A stretch of DNA of 6,939 nucleotides from Marinagarivorans sp. UBA5868 (GCA_002432095.1 DJFQ01000051.1:3422-10360), one strand, 5' to 3'; positions 1-6,785 are shown, numbered from the stretch's first letter. Made by a program: numbers and translations. Notes: a model not told the origin generated them from the sequence alone.

Positions 1-46
1 TGGATAGAAAGGTGACAGCACTATTCACGGAAGGGGCCCCGCAGTG

Positions 47-77
47 AAAAAGCGCCATGATTCCGCGAAAGCACTTT
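47..77 (-). terminator. weak candidate terminator downstream of chrR
   Basis: Read on the minus strand, AAAGTGC (77 to 71) can pair with GCGCTTT (55 to 49) with one G-U pair. The loop is about 15 nt, and the 3' arm runs into a short T tract (51 to 47). It lies about 70 nt past the chrR stop. The stem is short, the loop large and the T run brief, so this is only a possible intrinsic terminator. The rest of bases 1-146 shows no supported gene. Confidence 0.22.
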
Positions 78-146
78 GGGGGCAACTGGCCCGGCGGACA
101 GCGTCGGTCGGGCGAAGTCAGATACGTCGGGCGAGCGACTATTGAG

Positions 147-839
147 CTAGGCGGGTTTCACCGATAAAAAAGGGTTCACCAGGCGACCCAATAGGCCGGT
201 GAGGCGTACTGGCGCTTCGCAAATAGAGAAACACAGGCAATCTTCATTTTGTGCCGCTGTGGGGCGGTGAACTTCGCCGGGTTGCCGCACCAGAAAATCG
301 CCCGGGGTGTAAATTCCATCTCCATCGGAAAAGCTACCTTTGAGCACCACTGTAACTTCAAGGCCGCCGTGATCGTGCTGGGCCACTTTGCCCCCGGAAC
401 AGATGCGGTGAAAGGCGACTTCATACTTGTCCTGTCCCGCGGTCAGGCGGGCCATTTTCAAATTCGGACTCACCGTCTGCCAGCGTAGCGCTTTATCCTT
501 GGGCAATAATTTGCGCACTACCTTGGGCAAATTGGTCAGCATTCGGTCTTTGCTGATACTCGGGTGTAGGGGCGGCTCGGTAGATTGAGCAACAAATTCC
601 ACGGCCGCTGTCTCACGCGCCTGGATTTGCGCCATCAGATTGGTAAACACATCCTGGCTTACCTGCTCTTGCGGACCTTGTGCGAGCAAACTTCCGCCAA
701 TGCTGTTGAGATGGGCAACGGTGTTGCGGCACTCGCTACAAAAATGCAGGTGAGTGGTGATGCCCAGGCACAGCGCCCAATCGAGAGTGCCGGCACAGTA
801 TTCGGTCAATAAATTGTGATCGGGATGATGCTTGATCAT
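147..839 (-). CDS. chrR: ChrR-family zinc-dependent anti-sigma factor with C-terminal cupin domain
   Basis: This cytoplasmic anti-sigma factor binds and inactivates the ECF sigma factor encoded just upstream, and releases it on singlet oxygen or related stress (family knowledge from Rhodobacter). The 230-residue length fits the family. The N-terminal ZAS-type zinc site is visible as His4/His5, then His30-x3-Cys34-x2-Cys37. The C-terminal cupin (about residues 125-210) has His155-x-His157-x3-Glu161 and His191. This is the same ligand set and spacing as the second zinc site of R. sphaeroides ChrR, where it is needed for the response. The ATG start at 839 lies 3 nt after the sigma stop, with an AAGAGGT-like ribosome site inside the end of the sigma gene, so the pair should be co-transcribed and coupled. 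All expected ligands are present, so it should be functional. Confidence is high. Confidence 0.95.
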   Translation of the reverse strand: MIKHHPDHNLLTEYCAGTLDWALCLGITTHLHFCSECRNTVAHLNSIGGSLLAQGPQEQVSQDVFTNLMAQIQARETAAVEFVAQSTEPPLHPSISKDRMLTNLPKVVRKLLPKDKALRWQTVSPNLKMARLTAGQDKYEVAFHRICSGGKVAQHDHGGLEVTVVLKGSFSDGDGIYTPGDFLVRQPGEVHRPTAAQNEDCLCFSICEAPVRLTGLLGRLVNPFLSVKPA

Positions 840-842
840 GTT

Positions 843-1460
843 CTACCTCTTGCCAAGACTGGCCTGAATCTTCTTCAACCCCATGCGCACCCGCGACTTC
901 ACGGTGCCCAGAGGAAGGCCGGTTTCTTCGGCTATTTCACTGTGCGATTTGCCCTGCATATAAACCTGCGTTAACGCCTGTTTTTGCTCGATGGGCAGAG
1001 TCGCGAACGATCTTTGGATCATTTCTTCATTACGCGCTTGTTGCAGTCGCACGAAAGGCTGGTGATCCAACTCTTCGTCCCAAATATCGTCCACTTCGAC
1101 ATCTGCGGAATTGACTTGATGGCGGCTGTTGCGCCGTATCATGTCGATGCGGCAGTTGCGCATCACCGTAAAAATCCATGTGCTGGCGGCCGCTTTGCTC
1201 GCGTCGTAAGAGGGCGCCTTGGTCCATACTTTAAACATCACCTCTTGCACCAGCTCATCAGCAGCCTCGCCGGGCAAGCTACTACTGGGATTGGCAAGAC
1301 AGAAGCCTTTAATCAGCGGCGCAAAATGGCCAAACAGGCGGGCGAATGCTTGTTGACTACGCTCTTGTCCCACCTGCATCAAAAGGCGGCTCCAGGTGTC
1401 GTCCCGGACGCCCCCCGGGGATTCATCGCCTTTCATATGATTCATAAGTGTCTGCGTCAT
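843..1460 (-). CDS. rpoE: ECF RNA polymerase sigma factor, RpoE/ChrR-linked (ECF11-like)
   Basis: This group IV (extracytoplasmic function) sigma factor is expected to direct RNA polymerase to TGATCC-type promoters during photo-oxidative stress. Of its 205 residues, about 37-111 form the sigma2 domain (ADELVQEVMFKVW core-binding helix, then ASTWIFTVMRNCRIDMIRR for -10 recognition). Residues about 144-200 form sigma4, with a helix-turn-helix at roughly 171-193 (SHSEIAEETGLPLGTVKSRV) reading the -35. Partnering with a cupin-bearing ChrR places it in the ECF11 type and separates it from the E. coli RpoE/RseA system despite the shared name. The chosen ATG (1460) has a GAGAA-like ribosome site about 8 nt upstream. 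In-frame ATGs at residues 6 and 9 are alternatives. A strong self-type promoter lies upstream at 1559-1588, so autoregulation is likely. Confidence 0.95.
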   Translation of the reverse strand: MTQTLMNHMKGDESPGGVRDDTWSRLLMQVGQERSQQAFARLFGHFAPLIKGFCLANPSSSLPGEAADELVQEVMFKVWTKAPSYDASKAAASTWIFTVMRNCRIDMIRRNSRHQVNSADVEVDDIWDEELDHQPFVRLQQARNEEMIQRSFATLPIEQKQALTQVYMQGKSHSEIAEETGLPLGTVKSRVRMGLKKIQASLGKR

Positions 1461-1520
1461 AAAACGGTTCTCGATTCTACGCGCAAACCTGCAGCATTGC
1501 TGTTGGTGTTGCTGTTGGCA

Positions 1521-1550
1521 TGATCCTACCCCGGTGAGGGAATTTGAATT
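1521..1550 (+). promoter_or_regulatory. candidate ECF promoter for the rightward operon
   Basis: An exact TGATCC (1521-1526), 18 nt from TGAATT (1545-1550), points toward the SnoaL/NTF2-like gene. The -35 is perfect for this sigma family but the -10 is poor, so alone it is weak. Its position mirrors the leftward promoter exactly: both -35s and both -10s are symmetric about 1554.5. The start site would be near 1557, giving a leader of about 125 nt. No better sigma70 or ECF element was found between 1550 and 1680. Confidence 0.38.
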
Positions 1551-1558
1551 CTTGGGGC

Positions 1559-1588
1559 CTTATACGGAGCACAAGTGATGGTGGATCA
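1559..1588 (-). promoter_or_regulatory. ECF11-type promoter of the sigma factor-chrR operon
   Basis: On the minus strand the sequence reads TGATCC (1588 to 1583), an 18-nt spacer, then TATAAG (1564 to 1559). TGATCC is the known -35 of RpoE-ChrR regulons and the spacing is standard. The predicted start site near 1552 gives a leader of about 90 nt before the ATG at 1460. That leader contains a short CA-rich stretch of AACAGC/AACACC hexamers (about 1498-1518). The inferred result is positive autoregulation of the sigma factor with co-induced ChrR. Confidence 0.75.
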
Positions 1589-1683
1589 TTAGGTTGTTTC
1601 ATCTGTTCCGTCTGATGCGCCGTATAGGTCTGTACTGTTCGTTAAACTTGGCGCCTCCTTGGGCGGGTCTGGTGAATTCGGTT

Positions 1684-2109
1684 ATGAATCTTCTGCAGCA
1701 ATTTGAGCAGTTTTATAGTGACTTCAAAACGGCGGATCTCGCCGGGTTGGAGAATCTGTATGTCCCGGCGGTTAGGTTTCGCGATCCGGTTCGGGAGGTG
1801 GTTGGTACGACACAACTGAGGCGATATTTCTCAGCATCGCGCAAGACCGTTGAGGAGTGCCGCTTTGAATTCCGCGATCGCTTGAATGATGAACGTCAGT
1901 GTTTTTATGAATGGCGCATGCACTATCGGCATCCCCGGTTGGCCGGTGGACAGTTATTAACGCTGCGCGGTATGAGTCATCTCCAATTCTCCGACGGCGG
2001 AATCGTCGCACATGAGGATATTTACGATATGGGCGCTATGGTTTACGAGCATGTGCCGGTTTTACGCACTGGCGTGCGCTTGTTGAAGCAACGCTTGCAG
2101 GAGGAGTGA
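1684..2109 (+). CDS. SnoaL-like / NTF2-like domain protein
   Basis: This is a small soluble protein of 141 residues with an NTF2-like cone fold (SnoaL-like family). Proteins of this kind recur as the first gene of ChrR-linked operons, and their biochemical role is not established. Visible family features are the N-terminal helix (LLQQFEQFYSDF), the strand-turn LYVPAVRFRDP near residues 25-35, and the C-terminal signature YDMGAMVYEHVPVL at about 114-127. No signal peptide or membrane segment is seen. The start is uncertain. An in-frame GTG at 1672 has a GGGCGGG tract just upstream, and the frame stays open back to a TTG at 1594, but homology-like sequence begins at the ATG at 1684. The stop lies 3 nt before the dehydrogenase start. 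It could bind a lipid or stress-derived small molecule, but this is speculative. Confidence 0.85.
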   Translation: MNLLQQFEQFYSDFKTADLAGLENLYVPAVRFRDPVREVVGTTQLRRYFSASRKTVEECRFEFRDRLNDERQCFYEWRMHYRHPRLAGGQLLTLRGMSHLQFSDGGIVAHEDIYDMGAMVYEHVPVLRTGVRLLKQRLQEE

Positions 2110-2112
2110 GCT

Positions 2113-2904
2113 GTGGTTGAGATAAAGGATCGCTGCATTTGGATTACTGGCGCGAGTTCGGGCATCGGCAAAGCCTTGGCACAGCATTTATGTTCCCAGG
2201 GCAATTTTGTGATCGTCAGTGGTCGCGATCACCACAGTTTGCAGCAAATGGTATTGGCGGCTTCTGGACGAATGTGTGCGTTGCCCATGGATTTGTCCGT
2301 CCCAGACGATGAACTCGGTCCCTACGCGGGACGTTTACAAGAGCTGACGGATTATCTCGATATGGTGATTTGCTGCGCTGGCGTCTGCGAATATGAAGAT
2401 AAATTGACATTCGACCCGGCGATGTATCGTCGGGTATTTGAGGTCAATTTCCTTGGGGTTATTAAAAGCCTTCATTTGGCCATGCCTTTGTTGAAAAAAA
2501 GCACACGCGAACCGCGAGTGGTGGCGGTGGGCAGTTTGTCTAGCGCCGTGCCGTTCCCACGGGCAGAAGCTTACGGCGCGTCAAAAGCGGCTCTGGAATA
2601 CTTTATGAAATCGCTGCAAACCGATTCGGTAAAAATACCGCTGCGGGCAACGCTGGTGAGGCCGGGATTTGTCGCTACTGCGATGACCAGTAAAAACGAT
2701 TTCTCCATGCCGTTCCTTATGAGCCCGGATGAGGCCGCTAAAATTATTGTGGAGGGAATTTCCCAGGGTAGGGCGCAAATCGACTTCCCCCGTCGATTGA
2801 GTTGGCCACTGCGTTTTTTCGGCGTATTTTTTGGGTTGTGGCGTCGGTGGGTTGCGCCGAAGGTGACACGCATTACTCCTGACGTCTGGGTAAAAACGCT
2901 CTAA
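2113..2904 (+). CDS. short-chain dehydrogenase/reductase (SDR) family oxidoreductase
   Basis: This 263-residue NAD(P)-dependent oxidoreductase has the classical SDR Rossmann fold. The cofactor loop TGASSGIG spans residues 12-19. The catalytic set appears as Asn112 (EVNFLG), Ser141, Tyr154 and Lys158 (YGASK), followed by the PGFV cofactor segment (184-187). The usual NNAG structural motif is CCAG here (87-90), a variation at otherwise conserved positions. The Arg38 region (SGRD) suggests NADPH preference, which is an inference. The C-terminus is hydrophobic and basic (about 227-250: WPLRFFGVFFGLWRRW), suggesting membrane association. The start is GTG, supported by GGAGGAG 6 nt upstream at 2100-2106. 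The substrate cannot be read from sequence. Operon context suggests lipid or aldehyde metabolism under oxidative stress. Confidence 0.93.
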   Translation: MVEIKDRCIWITGASSGIGKALAQHLCSQGNFVIVSGRDHHSLQQMVLAASGRMCALPMDLSVPDDELGPYAGRLQELTDYLDMVICCAGVCEYEDKLTFDPAMYRRVFEVNFLGVIKSLHLAMPLLKKSTREPRVVAVGSLSSAVPFPRAEAYGASKAALEYFMKSLQTDSVKIPLRATLVRPGFVATAMTSKNDFSMPFLMSPDEAAKIIVEGISQGRAQIDFPRRLSWPLRFFGVFFGLWRRWVAPKVTRITPDVWVKTL

Positions 2905-2916
2905 ACAGGATTATGA

Positions 2917-4167
2917 ATGAAAATCGCGATTATCGGCTCCGGAATTTCCGGTCTTACCGCCGCTTATTTATTACAACGTAAATACTCAGTCACTTTATTC
3001 GAAAGTAGCAACATTATCGGTGGACATACGGCGACCAAAGAGGTGAAAACCAGCCATGGCACTTATGCAGTAGATACCGGCTTTATCGTCTTCAATGACT
3101 GGACTTATCCGAACTTTATCAAACTGCTTAATCAGCTGAATGTGCCTTCGCAGCCGGCATCAATGGGTTTTAGCGCATTCTATGCGGACGGGCGTTTCGA
3201 ATATTCCGGCGACAACCTCAATACCTTGTTTTCTGATCGCCGCACGCTGCTGTCCCCCGCGCATTGGCGAATGCTGACCGATATTGTGCGTTTTAACAAA
3301 GAATCGGTGCGCGATTGGCAAGACGACAAAATCCCCTCGGCAATGACGCTTGGAGAATATCTAACCCAGAACGGTTATTCGGAAGCATTTGTACAGCGCT
3401 ATTTGATTCCCATGGGTTCTGCCATATGGTCGGCGAGCACCGCGGATATGGCGCAATTCCCGGTACAGTTTTTTATTAAGTTTTTTCACAATCATGGATT
3501 GCTGAGTGTTAATCATCGACCGACCTGGAGAGTAATTAAAGGCGGATCAAAAACTTATCTCGAACCGCTAAGTCGATCTTTTGCTGGCAATATTCGTGTC
3601 TCTGATCCAGTAAGCCAGGTGGTGCGCCATGCGTCCGGAGTGACGGTAAAATCCGCGTCCGGTATTTGGGAGTTCGATCAGGTGATCTTTGCCTGCCATT
3701 CGGACCAAGCACTAAATGTATTAGGCGATGCTTCTGCGGAAGAACACAAAGTGCTCGGTGCCATTGGTTACCGGGAGAATGATGTTGTACTGCACACGGA
3801 TGAAACCCTACTGCCCAAACGCCGGCGCACCTGGTCCAGCTGGAATTATTGTTTGAGCGATGTCCCTGATCAACTGCCGATACTGACTTACAACATGAAT
3901 ATTCTCCAAGGAATATCAAGTCCTGATACTTTTTGTGTCACGCTCAATGCCACCCACGCGATAGCGCCAGACAAGATCATCGGACGTTATCAGTACGCTC
4001 ATCCGGTATTTACGCTGGATGCAATGGCTGCGCAAAAATCCTGGGAATTAATTAACGGATCCAATAAAACCTGGTTTTGCGGTGCCTATTGGTTTAATGG
4101 TTTCCATGAGGACGGCGTGAATAGCGCAGTCCGTGTCGCCGCAGCGCTGGGTGTGGGGTTTCCGTGA
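2917..4167 (+). CDS. NAD(P)/FAD-dependent oxidoreductase (amine-oxidase-like flavoprotein)
   Basis: This 416-residue flavoprotein belongs to the family that accompanies Cfa-like and DUF1365 genes in many proteobacteria. The N-terminal dinucleotide fold shows Gly7-x-Gly9-x2-Gly12 and the acidic ribose-binding Glu29, followed by IIGGHTAT (33-40), typical of amine-oxidase/desaturase-type flavoenzymes. The C-terminus has the second FAD motif, CGAYWFNGFHEDGVNSA (388-404). The middle (about 90-250) would form the substrate domain. No signal peptide is seen. A desaturase or dehydrogenase acting on methylated acyl chains is a reasonable inference from furan-fatty-acid work in Rhodobacter, but is not proved here. 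An AGGA at 2907-2910, 6 nt from the ATG, supports this start over an out-of-frame ATG at 2913. Its TGA overlaps the next gene's GTG. Confidence 0.92.
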   Translation: MKIAIIGSGISGLTAAYLLQRKYSVTLFESSNIIGGHTATKEVKTSHGTYAVDTGFIVFNDWTYPNFIKLLNQLNVPSQPASMGFSAFYADGRFEYSGDNLNTLFSDRRTLLSPAHWRMLTDIVRFNKESVRDWQDDKIPSAMTLGEYLTQNGYSEAFVQRYLIPMGSAIWSASTADMAQFPVQFFIKFFHNHGLLSVNHRPTWRVIKGGSKTYLEPLSRSFAGNIRVSDPVSQVVRHASGVTVKSASGIWEFDQVIFACHSDQALNVLGDASAEEHKVLGAIGYRENDVVLHTDETLLPKRRRTWSSWNYCLSDVPDQLPILTYNMNILQGISSPDTFCVTLNATHAIAPDKIIGRYQYAHPVFTLDAMAAQKSWELINGSNKTWFCGAYWFNGFHEDGVNSAVRVAAALGVGFP

Positions 4168-4985
4168 ATAACCTTGCCAGTGGTTTGTATACCGGGTGGG
4201 TTCGTCATCGTCGATATACACCGGCGCTTAATGAATTTCGTTACAAAGTATTTATGGTGTATCTGGATTTGGATGAGTTGGCGCAGGTTCAGGCACTCAG
4301 TCGTTGGTGGTCCAATCGCTGGTACGGGTTGGCGAAATTTCGCCGAGCAGATTTTCACGGCGATCCCGCTGTCCCGCTGGATGAAGCGGTGAGAAATACG
4401 GTTTTTCAGCTCACTGGAACCCGTCCCGAAGGCCCAATTCGCATGCTCGCCAACTGGCGCTATTTCGGCTACAACATGAATCCGCTCTGTACTTATTATT
4501 GTTTTGACGCCGATGGCAAAACATTGCGGACAATTCTCGCTGAAGTAACCAATACCCCTTGGGGCGAATCCCACGCGTATGCTTTGCAATGCGTTCCAGG
4601 CATGCCCAAGCATGCGTTTTCGTTCCGCAAAATGTTTCATGTGTCGCCATTTAATGAGCTGGCCATGCGCTATCAGTGGCATTCCACGTCGCCGGGTGAT
4701 TCGCTGCTGATCCATCTCGAAAATTGGAGGGAGCGAACCACTGCCGGCGAAGAATGTGTGATGGACGCCACTGTATCCCTGGAGCGTCAATCCTTGTCTC
4801 GTCGTAGTATGCGTAACGCGCTCATCCGTTACCCATTCATGACCGTAAAAGTTGTCAGTGCAATTTACTGGCAGGCATTAAAGCTTTGGCTGAAAAAAGT
4901 GCCTTTTGTCAGTCACCCGCGCAATCGCCCGCAGCATCAGTTGATTGAAGCAAATCCGAGGGGAGTATCCGATGAAGTCGGTTAG
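4164..4985 (+). CDS. DUF1365 domain-containing protein
   Basis: This 273-residue protein matches the DUF1365 family over its whole length. Visible conserved blocks are GWVRHRRYTPALNEFRYKVF (11-30), the FGYNMNPLCTYYCF block (101-114), EVTNTPWGESHAYAL (127-141), KMFHVSPFN (156-164) and the tail IRYPFMTVKVVSAIYWQALK (221-240). The family has no proven reaction. In the R. sphaeroides RpoE-ChrR regulon a gene of this type, next to a Cfa-like gene, was reported to be needed for normal ChrR turnover (recalled, not checked here). The GTG start gives a GTGA overlap with the preceding stop, and a GGGG tract lies just upstream, which indicates translational coupling. Its 3' end overlaps the methyltransferase start by 14 nt. 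Such tight linkage suggests a shared complex or consecutive steps, which is an inference. Confidence 0.93.
   Translation: MNNLASGLYTGWVRHRRYTPALNEFRYKVFMVYLDLDELAQVQALSRWWSNRWYGLAKFRRADFHGDPAVPLDEAVRNTVFQLTGTRPEGPIRMLANWRYFGYNMNPLCTYYCFDADGKTLRTILAEVTNTPWGESHAYALQCVPGMPKHAFSFRKMFHVSPFNELAMRYQWHSTSPGDSLLIHLENWRERTTAGEECVMDATVSLERQSLSRRSMRNALIRYPFMTVKVVSAIYWQALKLWLKKVPFVSHPRNRPQHQLIEANPRGVSDEVG
4958..4965 (+). promoter_or_regulatory. ribosome binding site that sets the Cfa-like start
   Basis: GAGGGGAG lies inside the end of the DUF1365 gene, 6 nt before the ATG at 4972. It favours that ATG over an in-frame TTG at 4945, which would add nine residues and place this purine tract inside the coding region. 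Confidence 0.7.
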
Positions 4986-6234
4986 TGTCGTTGATAAACA
5001 TAAAAATAAATCTTCGGGAAATATCCTGGACGTGATGGCGCGCCGTCTGGTGCTTGGCATGCTGGGTAAAATTCAGATTGGACATTTATCGGTTGAAGAG
5101 GAGGGACAGGTTTACAGCTTTGGCGAACCCCGCGAGGCCGCTGAGGTTGTAGCCCATATTTATGTCACGCACCCCAGCGTTTATCGCTACGTGCTGACGA
5201 ACGGCACTATAGGGTCGGGCGAGGCTTATATGCTGAAGGCATGGTGGTCGCCGGATTTGGTCCAGGTAATTCGTCTGATGGTGCTGAATATGCAATTAAT
5301 TCAGACGTTCGACACCGGTTGGAGCTTTGTAAAAAATATTGTTAATCGCATTGGTCACCGGTTTCGCGCAAATGATAGAAAAGGGTCACGTCGCAATATC
5401 TCGGCACATTATGACCTTGGTAATCGATTTTTTGAGCTCTTTCTCGATTCCACAATGCTGTATTCGAGCGCAATTTTTGCCTCCGCTGACGCTAATCTAG
5501 AACAGGCATCATTAAATAAGTTACGCCACATTTGCGAGCGCCTTCAGTTGCAAATGTCTGATCATTTGCTGGAGATCGGCACTGGTTGGGGAGGCATGGC
5601 GATCTATGCCGCAAAACACTACGGCTGTCGTGTTACCACGGTGACCATTTCCAGAGAACAATATGAATATGCGCGTGAGTGGGTAAACCGCGAGGGTTTG
5701 CAAGCCCTGGTCGATGTTCGCTTACAGGACTACCGGGACATTTCTGGACACTTCGATAAATTAGTCTCGATTGAAATGATTGAGGCGGTGGGCCACCAGT
5801 ATTACGCCAGTTATTTTTCCAAGTGCAGCTCATTGCTCAAACCGTCCGGAAAAATGTTGATACAGGCAATCACTATTGCGGATCAAAGGTACGAGCAGGA
5901 AAAAGACAATGTGGATTTTATTCAGCAGTATATTTTCCCCGGTGGCTGCCTGCCTTCGATTGCGGTGATTGCCGATAAAGTGGCGCGCCACACCGATCTG
6001 CAAATTGTCGGCCTTGAGGATATTACCTTTCATTACGCTCGAACCCTGGCGGAGTGGAAACGTCGTTTCTTCTTGCGCATCGACGATGTGCGTCAGCAGG
6101 GGTTTGATGATGTTTTTATTCGCATGTGGGATTTTTATCTCTGTTACTGCGAAGGGGGCTTTCGCGAAAGGGTAATCGGAACTTCACAAATTTTGTTTGC
6201 CAAGCCCCAGTGTCGCGAATTGCCCGCAGTGTAA
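4972..6234 (+). CDS. cyclopropane-fatty-acyl-phospholipid synthase-like SAM methyltransferase
   Basis: This 420-residue enzyme should transfer a methyl group from S-adenosylmethionine to the double bond of unsaturated acyl chains of membrane phospholipids. The N-terminal domain (about 20-135) is the lipid-binding part. The catalytic domain has NISAHYDLGNRFFELFLD (142-159), SAM motif LLEIGTGWGG (199-208), LQDYRD (251-256), Glu271 in EMIEAVG, YIFPGGCLPS (320-329) and Tyr355. By eye alignment to E. coli Cfa, Glu239 and Tyr317 are kept (Glu271, Tyr355). The bicarbonate ligands Cys139 and His266 become Ser166 and Gln298, and the Cys of the SAM loop (GCGWGG) is Thr204. This suggests a specialised subfamily, possibly making methyl-branched acyl chains (the methylase step toward furan fatty acids) rather than cyclopropanes. 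It ends in tandem TAA TAA stops. Family call is firm; product is inferred. Confidence 0.93.
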   Translation: MKSVSVVDKHKNKSSGNILDVMARRLVLGMLGKIQIGHLSVEEEGQVYSFGEPREAAEVVAHIYVTHPSVYRYVLTNGTIGSGEAYMLKAWWSPDLVQVIRLMVLNMQLIQTFDTGWSFVKNIVNRIGHRFRANDRKGSRRNISAHYDLGNRFFELFLDSTMLYSSAIFASADANLEQASLNKLRHICERLQLQMSDHLLEIGTGWGGMAIYAAKHYGCRVTTVTISREQYEYAREWVNREGLQALVDVRLQDYRDISGHFDKLVSIEMIEAVGHQYYASYFSKCSSLLKPSGKMLIQAITIADQRYEQEKDNVDFIQQYIFPGGCLPSIAVIADKVARHTDLQIVGLEDITFHYARTLAEWKRRFFLRIDDVRQQGFDDVFIRMWDFYLCYCEGGFRERVIGTSQILFAKPQCRELPAV

Positions 6235-6241
6235 TAACACG

Positions 6242-6781
6242 ATGAGAGGCCTCTCAGCCGGATCTGTGGCGCTCGTAGGAAATGCGCTGCTTTTTCAGGT
6301 TGCGTGGTTTATCAATGTGATGGATCTGGGATTGCTTCCGGTATTGATTACTGCATTAGCCATCAGCGTTCATTTGGTAGTCGTTCATCGCATGTTTGGG
6401 CGTGGCGCCAGTTTGCGGGAGTGTGGCTGGCTGCTGTTTGTCACTGTATTAGGCTTTTTTGTGGAACGCGGATTTTTAGGTTTTGATGTTCTGCAACACG
6501 AGTCGCAGACCAGAGCCTTATTTGGCATTCCCTATTGGTTGTTATTTTTATGGCTGGTTTTCGCCACAACCTTTCGCTTTAGCTTGGCTTTTTTGCGTGA
6601 ACGAATCGCTTGGTCCGTCGTACTCGGTGCATGTGCGGCTTTGAGCTATCTCGGCGGAGCCGCTTTGAATGCTACCTCTCAGCTTGCTAACCCTATCTGG
6701 ATTGCTCTTTTATGGATCGCGCTGGTATGGGCACTGGTGCTGCCGGTGCTGGTGGTGATCCACAAGAAGTACGTCACTTGA
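6242..6781 (+). CDS. DUF2878 family multi-pass inner-membrane protein
   Basis: This is a 179-residue hydrophobic protein with about six predicted membrane helices (roughly 8-27, 30-49, 61-82, 96-117, 123-143 and 151-172). Family-like blocks are NALLFQVAWF near the start, IPYWLLFLWLVFATT (96-110) and the small-residue-rich LGACAALSYLGGAALNA (128-144). DUF2878 has no known function. It recurs at the end of ChrR-linked lipid operons, so a role in moving or sensing modified lipids is possible but unproved. It starts 7 nt after the methyltransferase stop with no good ribosome site, so coupled reinitiation is likely. An upstream in-frame TTG (6197) would overlap the previous gene and add a hydrophilic stretch without support. 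Its last codons lie within a candidate promoter and the first repeat unit. Confidence 0.85.
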   Translation: MRGLSAGSVALVGNALLFQVAWFINVMDLGLLPVLITALAISVHLVVVHRMFGRGASLRECGWLLFVTVLGFFVERGFLGFDVLQHESQTRALFGIPYWLLFLWLVFATTFRFSLAFLRERIAWSVVLGACAALSYLGGAALNATSQLANPIWIALLWIALVWALVLPVLVVIHKKYVT

Positions 6782-6785
6782 TAAG
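6756..6785 (+). promoter_or_regulatory. candidate second ECF11-type promoter reading rightward
   Basis: TGATCC (6756-6761), 18 nt from GATAAG (6780-6785), matches the leftward sigma-operon promoter in -35 and spacing and in 5 of 6 bases of its -10. It covers the last codons of the DUF2878 gene and would start transcripts near 6792, through the 16-bp repeats, into whatever begins after 6914. The other plus-strand TGATCC copies checked inside genes (1063, 3603, 4708) have no comparable -10 at 18 nt, which adds weight. Confidence 0.5.

Noticed and set aside
1..47. Plus-strand frame 3 open from the left edge to TGA at 45-47 (ending TEGAPQ), and a minus-strand ATG at 58 open to the edge
   Set aside because: Fewer than 20 codons each, with no recognisable sequence; they cannot be told from chance.
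107..134. Nine-base direct repeat GTCGGGCGA at 107-115 and 126-134
   Set aside because: Only two copies in GC-rich sequence, with no link to a site or gene.
984..1523. Plus-strand open frame of 179 codons opposite the sigma factor gene
   Set aside because: It runs through the sigma gene and its promoter leader, has no recognisable motif, and the minus-strand product is unmistakable.
1594..1683. 30-residue N-terminal extension of the SnoaL/NTF2-like protein from a TTG
   Set aside because: No ribosome site before the TTG, and family-like sequence begins at the ATG at 1684; the GTG at 1672 remains a minor alternative.
3603..3608. Intragenic TGATCC elements at 1063, 3603 and 4708
   Set aside because: No -10-like hexamer at 18 nt downstream; they lie in coding sequence and serve as background for the promoter search.
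3536..3919. Minus-strand open frame of 127 codons within the flavoprotein gene
   Set aside because: It is antisense to a well-supported flavoprotein and lacks a domain or ribosome-site support.
4086..4790. Long minus-strand open frame of 234 codons
   Set aside because: It lies antisense to the DUF1365 gene, which has clear family motifs; the frame shows no recognisable domain and is a codon-bias shadow.
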